Shown here: piece by piece, positions 51,363-59,572 of the stretch | How positions within the stretch are numbered: position 1 is the stretch's first letter | Layout of the letters: every line of letters starts with the position of its first letter | Origin: an uncultured Lachnospiraceae bacterium | GTDB lineage: Bacteria > Bacillota > Clostridia > Lachnospirales > Lachnospiraceae | Length of the DNA: 64,000 bases | Direction: 5' to 3' | Assembly: GCA_910577275.1 (NCBI GenBank) | Contig: CAJTMW010000022.1 | Span: forward strand, 3,861 to 67,860 | Notes under the pieces: model-generated | Told to the model about the DNA's origin: nothing | The model's database searches: none | Seen by the model: only the letters and a program-made list of their open reading frames with translations | Program-made: the position numbers and the translations under genes

Positions 51363-52295
51363 ATGGGTTACGACGCAATACCTTACGACAAAAGAGTGAA
51401 AGAAAACATCAGAAATTACGCACTGTCCAATCTTTACGATATGGAGGTTGTAAAGAGATATCTTGGCAGTCTGGCGGAGGTTTTGGGAATCAGTCTGCTT
51501 CTTACCGACCGCCACGGAGAAAAGGAAATCGTGATAGGAGACAGCTTTGTGGGCTTTCACCCGGACGTGGTGAACGAGCCGGGGAGGAAGCTCCGTATTC
51601 AAAACCGTACCATCGGGCATCTCTATGTGAAAGCGCTCACGCCGCCGAAGGACGAGAGGCTTGTGGAGGATATGGTGGAGGGCACCGTGGAATTTCTTTC
51701 AAGGTACGGGGAGGAGGTTTATCTTCACAGGGAGAGCAGCATTTATCTCGAGGAGCTTGAAAACCGTCTGGAGGAGCGCCAGCGCAAAATTTCCCAGAAC
51801 GAGAGGGAGGATGTGCTGACCGGCGTATATAACAAGCTGTATTTTGATGAAAAGATGAAGCTGATAGACCGTTCCGAGGTTATTCCGGTTGCGGTTATCA
51901 ATGTGAATATCAACGACTGGAAATTTGTCAACGACCATTATGGCGACGAGGAGAGCGACAGGCTGATACAGACAGTGGCGGGTATTCTTAAGGAAGAAGC
52001 CGGGCCCGGCTATGTGGTGGGAAGAATCGACGGCGACGTGTTCGGCGTGCTGATTCCCATGGCGGAGGACGGAGAGGCGGAGGAATATGCAAAGAAGGTG
52101 AGCAGACGCTGCGATACATATGAAGACGATATTCTGGCCCCTTCCGTGGCGACCGGCGTCGTGTGCAAAACTAATATAGAAGAAACGCTGGAAGAACGCC
52201 TTTCCGACGCGGAATATGAGATGTTCAACAATAAGTTTGAAGTGAAGAACGCCCCGGGATACCGGGAAAGACTGGAAAAGGGGCTGAAAAAATAA
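51363..52295 (+). CDS. GGDEF-domain protein with degenerate active site
   Basis: 310 residues from the ATG at 51363 (AGGAGAGA upstream). An N-terminal 130-residue region (a PAS/GAF-like soluble sensor: LGISLLLTDRHGEKEIVIGD) leads through a coiled coil (YLEELENRLEERQRKISQNE) to a GGDEF domain beginning EDVLTGVYNKLYFDEKM. The catalytic loop is Asp223-Gly-Asp-Val-Phe227 instead of GGDEF: the first Gly and the catalytic Glu are lost. The fold signatures around it (GRI..., FGVLIPM) remain. It is predicted not to make cyclic di-GMP and may instead bind a nucleotide or partner. Confidence 0.82.
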   Translation: MGYDAIPYDKRVKENIRNYALSNLYDMEVVKRYLGSLAEVLGISLLLTDRHGEKEIVIGDSFVGFHPDVVNEPGRKLRIQNRTIGHLYVKALTPPKDERLVEDMVEGTVEFLSRYGEEVYLHRESSIYLEELENRLEERQRKISQNEREDVLTGVYNKLYFDEKMKLIDRSEVIPVAVINVNINDWKFVNDHYGDEESDRLIQTVAGILKEEAGPGYVVGRIDGDVFGVLIPMAEDGEAEEYAKKVSRRCDTYEDDILAPSVATGVVCKTNIEETLEERLSDAEYEMFNNKFEVKNAPGYRERLEKGLKK

Positions 52296-52421
52296 AGAAA
52301 AAATTAAAATCTAAACTATTTATTAAATCATTCTTTTGTTAAGAAATTAAGAAAACAAGAGAAAACAGAAGAAAATGAGAAAAAATGGAATATATTACAA
52401 AAAATACGGGTATAATACCGA

Positions 52422-52450
52422 TTGCAAAGAAAAGGGGATAGAATTAATAT
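52422..52450 (+). promoter_or_regulatory. groESL promoter
   Basis: TTGCAA (52422-52427), 17 bases, TAATAT (52445-52450), placing the transcript start at about 52457, just ahead of the CIRCE operator. A second TATAAT at 52411 lacks a good -35. Confidence 0.5.
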
Positions 52451-52462
52451 ATGGTTTAGTGA

Positions 52463-52489
52463 TTAGCACTCGAGTTAAATGAGTGCTAA
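52463..52489. promoter_or_regulatory. CIRCE operator (HrcA binding site)
   Basis: TTAGCACTC (52463-52471), nine bases, GAGTGCTAA (52481-52489): a perfect match to the controlling inverted repeat of chaperone expression. HrcA repressor bound here shuts off groESL until heat or protein stress titrates it. Confidence 0.97.
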
Positions 52490-52546
52490 CAAGAAAGAAG
52501 TACATCTGCAGAAAGCAAAGCAACTATAATAAAGGAGGCAGCAAAA

Positions 52547-52834
52547 ATGAAGTTAGTACCATTAGCAGACAGAGTTGTATTAAAGCAGTTGGTGGCAGAG
52601 GAAACTACAAAGTCAGGTATTGTTTTACCCGGACAGAATAAAGAAAAACCCCAGCAGGCAGAGGTTATTGCAGTAGGCCCCGGCGGTATCGTTGACGGCA
52701 AGGAAGTAAAAATGGAAGTGAAGACCGGCGACCAGGTTATTTATTCCAAATATGCAGGAACAGATGTAAAGATTGATGAGGAAGAGTACATTATTGTAAA
52801 GCAGAGCGACATTCTGGCGGTAATCGCCGAGTAA
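52547..52834 (+). CDS. groES: Co-chaperonin GroES
   Basis: 95 residues, the usual length. Opens MKLVPLADRVVLKQLVAEE, with the mobile loop TTKSGIVLPGQNKEKPQQAE that contacts GroEL and the conserved VIYSKYAGTDVKIDEEEYII-like end. It forms the seven-membered lid of the folding chamber. AGGAGG precedes the ATG. The start lies 58 bases after CIRCE, and groEL follows after 61 bases. Confidence 0.97.
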   Translation: MKLVPLADRVVLKQLVAEETTKSGIVLPGQNKEKPQQAEVIAVGPGGIVDGKEVKMEVKTGDQVIYSKYAGTDVKIDEEEYIIVKQSDILAVIAE

Positions 52835-52895
52835 CCCGGTTTTATCAATAGTCGAAGGCTTGTATTAAATAACAAATATCAGGAGGCATAATAAA

Positions 52896-54518
52896 ATGGC
52901 AAAGGAACTTAAATATGGTGCAGAAGCGCGCGCAGCGCTTGAGTCAGGCGTAAATCAGCTGGCGGATACCGTCAGAGTAACTCTTGGACCGAAAGGAAGG
53001 AACGTGGTTCTGGATAAATCCTACGGCGCTCCCCTTATCACAAACGACGGCGTTACAATCGCAAAGGAAATCGAGCTGGAGGACGCTTTTGAGAACATGG
53101 GCGCTCAGCTCGTGAAGGAAGTTGCCACAAAGACCAACGACGTGGCAGGCGACGGAACCACAACGGCAACAGTTCTTGCGCAGGCAATGGTAAACGCAGG
53201 AATGAAGAACCTGGCAGCAGGCGCTAACCCCATGATTTTAAGAAAGGGTATGAAGAAAGCAACCGACTGCGCGGTTGAGGCTATCGAAAAGATGAGCTCT
53301 AAAGTGAACGGCAAGGAGCATATCGCAAGAGTAGCGGCCATTTCCGCAAGCGACGACGAGGTTGGACAGCTGGTAGCTGACGCCATGGAAAAGGTTTCAG
53401 GCGACGGCGTGATTACCATTGAAGAGAGCAAGACCATGCTCACAGAGCTTGACCTGGTAGAAGGTATGCAGTTTGACAGAGGATACATTTCCGCATACAT
53501 GGCTACCGATATGGACAAGATGGAAGCAGTTCTTGAGAATCCCTATATTTTGATTACAGACAAGAAAATCTCCAACATTCAGGAAATCCTTCCGCTGCTT
53601 GAGCAGGTGGTTCAGTCCGGCGCGAAGCTGTTAATCATTGCGGAGGATGTTGAGGGCGAAGCTCTTACAACCCTGATTGTAAATAAACTGCGCGGAACCT
53701 TTAACGTTGTTGCAGTCAAGGCTCCCGGCTATGGCGACAGAAGAAAAGCCATGCTTGAGGATATCGCAATTCTGACAGGCGGTCAGGTAATCAGCGAGGA
53801 GCTTGGCCTTGACCTCAAAGAGACCACATTAGACCAGTTAGGCCATGCAAAATCCGTTAAGGTTCAGAAGGAAAACACAGTGATTGTTGACGGAGAAGGC
53901 GACAAGGCTGCAATTTCCGCAAGAATCAACCAGATTAAGGGTCAGATTGAGGAGACAACTTCCGATTTCGACAGAGAAAAATTACAGGAAAGACTTGCCA
54001 AGCTGGCAGGCGGCGTAGCCGTTATCCGCGTAGGCGCTGCTACAGAGACAGAGATGAAGGAAGCGAAGCTTCGTATGGAAGACGCTCTTGCAGCTACAAG
54101 GGCGGCTGTGGAAGAAGGTATTATCTGCGGCGGCGGTTCCGCCTATATCCACGCAGCCAAGGATGTTGCCAAACTGGCTGACACCCTTGCAGGCGACGAG
54201 AAGACAGGCGCTCAGCTTGTACTGAAAGCTTTGGAGGCTCCTCTGTTCCACATTGCGGCAAACGCAGGCCTCGAGGGCAGCGTTATTGTCAACAAGGTAA
54301 GAGAGTCCGAGGTCGGCGTAGGCTTTGACGTTCTGAAAGAAGAATATGTAAACATGATTGACGCCGGTATTCTTGACCCCGCCAAGGTGACAAGAAGCGC
54401 TCTGCAGAACGCAACCAGCGTTGCCTCCACACTCCTTACAACGGAATCCGTTGTTGCAAACATCAAGGAGGAAGCTCCCGCAATGCCCGCAGGCGGCGGA
54501 ATGGGCGGTATGATGTAA
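52896..54518 (+). CDS. groEL: Chaperonin GroEL
   Basis: 540 residues, normal length. Conserved segments include RVTLGPKGRNVVLDKSYGAP, the ATPase motif GDGTTTATVLA, the apical LLIIAEDVEGEALTTLIVNK, and the VAAVKAPGYGDRRKAML-like strand (here VAVKAPGYGDRRKAML). The C-terminus is the typical Gly-Met tail GGGMGGMM. It folds proteins in the cytoplasm with GroES. AGGAGG site; in one operon with groES under HrcA control. A terminator lies 77 bases beyond the stop. Confidence 0.98.
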   Translation: MAKELKYGAEARAALESGVNQLADTVRVTLGPKGRNVVLDKSYGAPLITNDGVTIAKEIELEDAFENMGAQLVKEVATKTNDVAGDGTTTATVLAQAMVNAGMKNLAAGANPMILRKGMKKATDCAVEAIEKMSSKVNGKEHIARVAAISASDDEVGQLVADAMEKVSGDGVITIEESKTMLTELDLVEGMQFDRGYISAYMATDMDKMEAVLENPYILITDKKISNIQEILPLLEQVVQSGAKLLIIAEDVEGEALTTLIVNKLRGTFNVVAVKAPGYGDRRKAMLEDIAILTGGQVISEELGLDLKETTLDQLGHAKSVKVQKENTVIVDGEGDKAAISARINQIKGQIEETTSDFDREKLQERLAKLAGGVAVIRVGAATETEMKEAKLRMEDALAATRAAVEEGIICGGGSAYIHAAKDVAKLADTLAGDEKTGAQLVLKALEAPLFHIAANAGLEGSVIVNKVRESEVGVGFDVLKEEYVNMIDAGILDPAKVTRSALQNATSVASTLLTTESVVANIKEEAPAMPAGGGMGGMM

Positions 54519-54594
54519 GCAATGCAGGGAGACTGACTGTGACAGACAGCCGGTAATGGATGCAGGATACTGAATTTTATAAAAATATAAGGAA

Positions 54595-54631
54595 GCAGGT
54601 ATGCGGCGATGTGTTGCGTACCTGCTTTTTT
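54595..54631 (+). terminator. Rho-independent terminator of groESL
   Basis: GCAGGTATGC (54595-54604) pairs with GCGTACCTGC (54616-54625) with one G-U pair, followed by TTTTTT. It ends the chaperonin operon before the relA promoter. Confidence 0.85.
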
Positions 54632-54649
54632 GAACGCCGCAAGCGGGCA

Positions 54650-54678
54650 TTGACGAATTTTACAAAAAAATATATAAT
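54650..54678 (+). promoter_or_regulatory. Promoter of the RelA/SpoT gene
   Basis: TTGACG (54650-54655), 17 bases, TATAAT (54673-54678), 90 bases before the start codon. Confidence 0.8.
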
Positions 54679-54767
54679 AGCTTCAATTGGGTATGATATG
54701 CATATGATAAACATATCTGACGGATTCAAACAAAAATCTGCTGCTCAAATAGGAATGAAGGTTTTAT

Positions 54768-57092
54768 ATGACGGAAGAAAAATACACAAATCAGTCAAAA
54801 AGTGAAATCGTGATAGATGACGGACGGATTGAAGCCATCCGGGAATTTCAAAGTCCCGAACAGCTCTACAGGGACCTTATTTTGCGTGTCCAGAAATATC
54901 ATCCCTCCGATGATATCTCTCTGATTGAAAAGGCCTATTCGCTGGCGGCCAAGGCGCACCAGAATCAGGTGCGCAAATCCGGGGAACCTTATATTATCCA
55001 TCCCTTATGTGTGGCAATCATCCTTGCCGATTTGGAGATGGATAAGGAAACCATAGCGGCGGGGCTCCTTCATGACGTGATAGAGGACACCATTATGACG
55101 GAGGATGAAATCCGCGTGCAGTTCGGCAGCGATGTGGCGCTTTTAGTGGACGGCGTTACCAAGTTAGAGCAGCTCCAGTTTACCAGCGGGGACGGCGATA
55201 AGACCTTTGACCGGCTGGAAATGCAGGCGGAAAACCTGCGCAAGATGTTTCTGGCGATGGCGAAGGATATCCGGGTGATTATTATCAAACTGGCGGACAG
55301 ACTGCACAATATGCGCACCCTGAAATACAAGAGTCCCGAAAGCCAGCAGAGAATCGCAAGAGAAACCATGGAAATCTATGCGCCGATTGCCCAGCGGCTG
55401 GGTATTTCCAAGATTAAAGTGGAACTTGACGATTTATCCTTAAAATATCTGGAGCCGGAAGCTTACTATGATTTGGTGGAAAAAATCGCCATCCGCAAAA
55501 GCGAGAGGGAGGCTTATATCCAGACCATCGTGGACGAGGTGAGCGCCCATATTGCAAAGGCGGGCATCAGCGCCAAAATCGACGGTCGGGTGAAGCATTT
55601 TTTCAGTATATATAAGAAAATGAAGAACCAGAGCAAGACTATCGACCAGATTTACGATTTGTTTGCGGTTCGTATTATCGTATCCTCGGTGAAGGACTGT
55701 TATGCGGCGCTGGGAGTGATTCACGAGATGTATAAGCCCATACCGGGGCGGTTTAAGGACTACATCGCCATGCCCAAGGCGAATATGTATCAGTCCCTTC
55801 ACACAACGCTGATTGGCAACAACGGCCAGCCCTTTGAAATTCAGATTCGTACCTACGAGATGCACAAGGCGGCGGAGTACGGCATTGCTGCCCACTGGAA
55901 ATATAAGGTGGCTTCGGACGGAAAGAAGATAGAGGATTCCGAGGAGGAAAAGCTCTCGTGGCTTCGCCAGATTCTGGAATGGCAGCAGGATATGTCGGAT
56001 AACAGGGAGTTCATGCGTCTGCTCAAAAGCGATTTGGATTTGTTTTCCGACAGCGTTTACTGCTTTACCCCTACAGGCGAGGTGAAAAACCTTCCCGCAG
56101 GCTCCACGCCCATTGACTTTGCCTACAGTATTCACAGCGCGGTGGGCAACCGGATGATTGGCGCGAGGGTGAACGGGAAGCTGGTAACCATTGACTATGA
56201 AATCAAAAACGGCGACCAGCTGGAGATATTGACGTCCCAGAATTCCAAGGGGCCGAGCCGGGACTGGCTGAATGTGGTTAAGAGCACTCAGGCCAAAAAC
56301 AAAATCAACCAGTGGTTTAAAAATGAGTTTAAGGAAGAAAATATTGTTAAGGGCAAGGAGCTTTTGAGCGCCTACTGCAAGGCAAAGAGTATTAACGCTT
56401 CCGAAATTATGAAGCCCGAATACATGGAAGTCATTATGAGAAAGTACGGCTTCCGGGACTGGGATTCCGTGCTGGCGGCCGTAGGGCACGGCGGCCTAAA
56501 GGAAGGCCAGATTATCAATAAGATGCTTGAGGTTTACGAGAAAAACCACAAGAAGGAGATGACCAACGAGGAGGTTCTCGCGGCGGTAGCGGGAAATGAT
56601 TTTGCCAGAGAACCGGCGCAGATGCGCTCCAAAAGCGGTATCACGGTGAAGGGGATTCATGACGTGGCGGTTCGTTTTTCCAAATGCTGTTCTCCTGTGC
56701 CGGGGGATGAGATTGTGGGCTTCGTCACCAGAGGACGCGGTGTTTCCATTCACAGGACGGACTGTGTCAATGTTATCAATCTGCCCGAGCCGGAAAGGGT
56801 GCGGCTGATTGACGCGGAATGGCAGGGCTCTCCCGACGAGGCAAGCGGAGAGAAGTATCTGGTGGAGATTATGATTTATGCCAACAACAGAAACGGTCTT
56901 CTGGCGGATATTTCCAGAGCCCTCACCGAAAAGGACATTGACATTTTGTCCATGAGCACCAGAGTGAACAAGCAGGGAGTTGCCACACTGGCGACCTCCT
57001 TTGAAATCAGCAACCGGGAGGAGCTGAACCGGATTATCGATAAAATTGCAGGTATCGAGAGCGTGGTGGATATCGAGAGAACTACGGGATAA
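54768..57092 (+). CDS. Bifunctional (p)ppGpp synthetase/hydrolase (Rel)
   Basis: 774 residues, long-form Rel. Hydrolase HD domain at about 65-200 with an intact LLHDVIEDT motif. Synthetase domain at about 285-400 with YDLFAVRIIVSS and FKDYIAMPKANMYQSLHTT. TGS domain at about 440-500 (CFTPTGEVKNLPAGSTPIDF), helical and Cys-rich conserved region (RFSKCCSPVPGDEIVGFVTR) and C-terminal ACT domain (about 695-774). Both catalytic centres look intact. It makes (p)ppGpp from ATP and GTP/GDP on starved ribosomes and degrades it otherwise. Has its own promoter and a GAAGG site. Confidence 0.96.
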   Translation: MTEEKYTNQSKSEIVIDDGRIEAIREFQSPEQLYRDLILRVQKYHPSDDISLIEKAYSLAAKAHQNQVRKSGEPYIIHPLCVAIILADLEMDKETIAAGLLHDVIEDTIMTEDEIRVQFGSDVALLVDGVTKLEQLQFTSGDGDKTFDRLEMQAENLRKMFLAMAKDIRVIIIKLADRLHNMRTLKYKSPESQQRIARETMEIYAPIAQRLGISKIKVELDDLSLKYLEPEAYYDLVEKIAIRKSEREAYIQTIVDEVSAHIAKAGISAKIDGRVKHFFSIYKKMKNQSKTIDQIYDLFAVRIIVSSVKDCYAALGVIHEMYKPIPGRFKDYIAMPKANMYQSLHTTLIGNNGQPFEIQIRTYEMHKAAEYGIAAHWKYKVASDGKKIEDSEEEKLSWLRQILEWQQDMSDNREFMRLLKSDLDLFSDSVYCFTPTGEVKNLPAGSTPIDFAYSIHSAVGNRMIGARVNGKLVTIDYEIKNGDQLEILTSQNSKGPSRDWLNVVKSTQAKNKINQWFKNEFKEENIVKGKELLSAYCKAKSINASEIMKPEYMEVIMRKYGFRDWDSVLAAVGHGGLKEGQIINKMLEVYEKNHKKEMTNEEVLAAVAGNDFAREPAQMRSKSGITVKGIHDVAVRFSKCCSPVPGDEIVGFVTRGRGVSIHRTDCVNVINLPEPERVRLIDAEWQGSPDEASGEKYLVEIMIYANNRNGLLADISRALTEKDIDILSMSTRVNKQGVATLATSFEISNREELNRIIDKIAGIESVVDIERTTG

Positions 57093-57201
57093 CTTGGCAG
57101 ACGACTGAACGTACACATATTGATTTTGGACGCGCACGGCCGGAAATCAATGTACAGAAGGTATACAGGAAGGCATCTGCGGAAATCTAGAAAGGAATAC
57201 T

Positions 57202-57831
57202 ATGGCGGAATTAAAAATCGGAAGAATAACCCTTGGCGTTTGCCAGACAAATTGCTATTTTGTGTATGAGGCGGGAAAGAAGGAGGTTCTTGTTTTTGAC
57301 CCGGCGGACAAAGGCGATTACATTTATAACAGATTAAAGGATAACGGCTTTATGGTGGCGGCCATTCTTCTAACCCACGGCCATTTCGACCATATCTGGG
57401 GCGTGGAGGAGCTGAAAGCCCTTTCCGGCGCGCCGGTGTACGCATACGAGGCGGAGAAAGAGGTCTGCGAGGATGCGGTTTTAAACGTTTCGGGGAATGT
57501 GGGCAGAGCCTGCACCGTGGCGGCCGACTTTTATGTGAAGGACGGGGAAGAAATTACCATTGCGGGCGTTACCTGCCGGCTGATTGCCACGCCCGGCCAC
57601 ACGAAAGGAAGCTGCTGCTATTATTTTGAAAGTGATAAAATATTAATCAGTGGGGATACTTTATTTCAGGAATCGGTGGGAAGGACGGACTTGCCCACAG
57701 GCAGCATGAGCACGCTGGTGCGTTCCGTGAAGGAAAGGCTGCTGCCGCTGCCGGAGAGCGTTAAGGTTTATCCGGGACACGGAGATTCCACGACCATCGG
57801 ACATGAAAAGAAATATAATGCTTTTATATGA
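57202..57831 (+). CDS. MBL-fold metallo-hydrolase (glyoxalase II-like)
   Basis: 209 residues. Metal ligands are in THGHFDH (His59, His61, Asp63, His64), the PGHTKGS histidine near 133, SGDTLF aspartate near 152, and the last histidine in YPGHGDST. Size and order fit the YcbL-type family, which hydrolyses thioesters such as S-lactoylglutathione-like compounds, though the true substrate in clostridia is unknown. AGAAAGGA precedes the ATG. It follows Rel by 109 bases that hold a hairpin (ATTGATTT 57119-57126 with AAATCAAT 57144-57151) without a T tract, and precedes the DUF3048 gene by 44 bases. Confidence 0.88.
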   Translation: MAELKIGRITLGVCQTNCYFVYEAGKKEVLVFDPADKGDYIYNRLKDNGFMVAAILLTHGHFDHIWGVEELKALSGAPVYAYEAEKEVCEDAVLNVSGNVGRACTVAADFYVKDGEEITIAGVTCRLIATPGHTKGSCCYYFESDKILISGDTLFQESVGRTDLPTGSMSTLVRSVKERLLPLPESVKVYPGHGDSTTIGHEKKYNAFI

Positions 57832-57875
57832 TAAGCATTCATTTGAAAATACGACAGTAGAAAGGGAGGAAGAAA

Positions 57876-59045
57876 ATGACTTCAAGAAGAAAATGGCTTT
57901 TGGCAGTAATTGGTCTGTCAATTGGTTTGGCGGTAACAGGATGCGGAAAAGAGGAGGAGAACACACAGCCACAGGTGACTGTGGAACCCATTCCGACGGC
58001 AGAGCCCATACCTGAGGAGGAAGAAGAACCGGAGGAGGAGCCGGCGTCCACAGAGAGAGAAGTGGTGGACGGGAAAATGCAGAGCTACCTGACCGGAGAG
58101 TGGAAGGATGAAGCGGTGGTGAACAGACGTCCCATCGCCGTTATGGTTCCCAACAATGCGCCTGCGCTTCCGCAGTACGGCATTTCCAGGGCAAGCATCA
58201 TTTACGAAGCACCTGTGGAGGGAAGAATCACCAGATTAATGCCTGTGTTTGAGGATTTTGACGATTTGGAGAGAATCGGGCCTGTCAGGAGCAGCCGTGA
58301 TTACTATATCTATATCGCCATGGGCTACGAGGCTATTTACTGTAACTGGGGACTTGCTGTTCCTTATGTGGAGGAACTGATTAACAGGGACACTGTTCAG
58401 AACATCAGCGCCTCTGTGCAGGGAATTCATAACCCCGCCGACGAAGCCTTTGACAGGGTCAGCCGTCCGGGAAAGGCCAAGGAATTTACCGGCTACCTTT
58501 TCATCGACGGAATGAAAAAGGCGGCGGAGCGGCTTGGTTATGACTGGGAATATGACGACGACCATGTTGCACCCTTCATCTTTGCACCTGAGGGAACAAA
58601 GGCGCAGGACAATTATGCGGACGAACCGGACGCCACCATGATTTATCCCGGCGGACAGTCCGGTAACCAGAGCGGGTACGGCGCTTACAATCCTTATTTT
58701 GAATATCATGAGGACGAAGGAGTTTACTACAGATATCAGGACGGAAGCGCGCAGGTTGACGAGCTGGACGGCAGCCAGCTTAAGGTTTCCAACGTCATAT
58801 TACAGTACTGCCACGGCGAGGTGAGAGACGCCCACGATTATCTTGCTTTCGGTGTTCACGGCGAGGGAAAGGCAATCGTCTTTACCGGCGGAAAAGCCAT
58901 CGAGGGCACATGGGAGAGATATGACGGCGATTCCACTCCGGCGAAATTCCTTGACAAGGATGGAAATGAAATCATATTCAACACAGGAAAAACTTGGATT
59001 TGCAATATCTGGGACGAATATGGGAAGCATGTGGAATATAACTAA
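57876..59045 (+). CDS. DUF3048 (YerB-like) lipoprotein
   Basis: 389 residues. Lipobox AVTGCG with the lipidated cysteine near 23, then a Pro/Glu-rich linker (30-65). The DUF3048 N-terminal domain (about 80-250: RRPIAVMVPNNAPALPQYGI, IGPVRSSRDYYIYIAMGYEA) and C-terminal domain (about 275-389) follow. It should sit on the outer membrane face. The family is widespread in Firmicutes (YerB) and has no settled function. GGGAGG site precedes the ATG; a terminator that overlaps the glmS promoter lies right after its stop. Confidence 0.88.
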   Translation: MTSRRKWLLAVIGLSIGLAVTGCGKEEENTQPQVTVEPIPTAEPIPEEEEEPEEEPASTEREVVDGKMQSYLTGEWKDEAVVNRRPIAVMVPNNAPALPQYGISRASIIYEAPVEGRITRLMPVFEDFDDLERIGPVRSSRDYYIYIAMGYEAIYCNWGLAVPYVEELINRDTVQNISASVQGIHNPADEAFDRVSRPGKAKEFTGYLFIDGMKKAAERLGYDWEYDDDHVAPFIFAPEGTKAQDNYADEPDATMIYPGGQSGNQSGYGAYNPYFEYHEDEGVYYRYQDGSAQVDELDGSQLKVSNVILQYCHGEVRDAHDYLAFGVHGEGKAIVFTGGKAIEGTWERYDGDSTPAKFLDKDGNEIIFNTGKTWICNIWDEYGKHVEYN

Positions 59046-59059
59046 ACGATGATTAGAAC

Positions 59060-59087
59060 CCCGCAGTTTACAACTGCGGGTGTTTTG
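59060..59087 (+). terminator. Rho-independent terminator after the DUF3048 gene
   Basis: CCCGCAGTT (59060-59068), loop TAC, AACTGCGGG (59072-59080), then TGTTTTG. The loop and right arm share bases with the -35 box of the glmS promoter. Confidence 0.8.
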
Positions 59088-59095
59088 TGTATAAT
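59067..59095 (+). promoter_or_regulatory. glmS promoter, overlapping the upstream terminator
   Basis: TTTACA (59067-59072), 17 bases, TATAAT (59090-59095). The predicted transcript start at about 59102 lies 55 bases before the ribozyme cleavage site. Confidence 0.7.
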
Positions 59096-59156
59096 GGTGT
59101 TCGTGGCACCTTGATAATTGAATAAGCGGTGATGAAACTGTCATTGTTCCCCATCT

Positions 59157-59360
59157 AGCGCCATGGCCTTTTTACAGAAACGGAGGGCGGGATGTTTTCG
59201 GAATTTTCTGCTGTAAGCGGATAATTTGCAGAAAGCCTCCGGCAACCCTGCGAGGATGAAAAGGCTGACGAGGGAAAGAGTTATCGAAAATTCGGCGGAT
59301 GCTCTTTCGTACGGCTCCGGTGCGAGATATACCGGCAAATATGCGGGTAACTGCAAAACA
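59157..59360 (+). ncRNA. glmS ribozyme-riboswitch
   Basis: Self-cleaving RNA that responds to glucosamine-6-phosphate. The cleavage site is A59157/G59158 in the conserved TAGCGCC. Core elements are GCTGACGAGG (near 59262-59271), GAGTTATCGA (59278-59287), ATTCGGCGGATGC and the P3/P4 stems, and the 3' element TGCGGGTAACTGCAAAACA (59342-59360). Order and spacing match the family. Cleavage by the ligand exposes a 5'-OH end and destabilises the glmS message, giving feedback on amino-sugar synthesis. Confidence 0.95.
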
Positions 59361-59381
59361 AATACGGTATAACAGGAGACA

Positions 59382-59441
59382 CGAGATGAAGCTTCACTAA
59401 GGCAGCACAGGATGCAGCCTAAGTGAAACTAAGTCATCTCG
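59382..59441 (+). other. Long hairpin between the ribozyme and the glmS start
   Basis: CGAGATGA (59382-59389) pairs with TCATCTCG (59434-59441). An inner arm TTCACTAAGGC (59393-59403) pairs with GCCTAAGTGAA (59417-59427) with one mismatch. Directly after it AGAACG (about 59446-59451) pairs with CGTTCT (59463-59468). There is no T tract on the plus strand. The hairpin is not part of the known ribozyme core. Confidence 0.65.
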
Positions 59442-59572
59442 AAAAAGAACGTCTCATACGAGCCGTTCTTCCAATATGTGCAGATGACGCGGCAAAATTT
59501 GTGTCAGAAAGCGGAAACGACTATAAAATAAATTAAAGTTCTTATAAAAACAGAAAGATGAGGGAAACAATT

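Noticed and set aside
55440..56489. 349-codon minus-strand frame
   Set aside because: Antisense to the Rel gene, which has complete domains.
57119..57151. Hairpin after the Rel gene as a terminator
   Set aside because: Eight-pair stem but a long loop and no T tract; termination not supported.
59141..59356. 71-codon minus-strand frame before glmS
   Set aside because: It lies entirely in the glmS ribozyme, whose conserved sequence explains the region.
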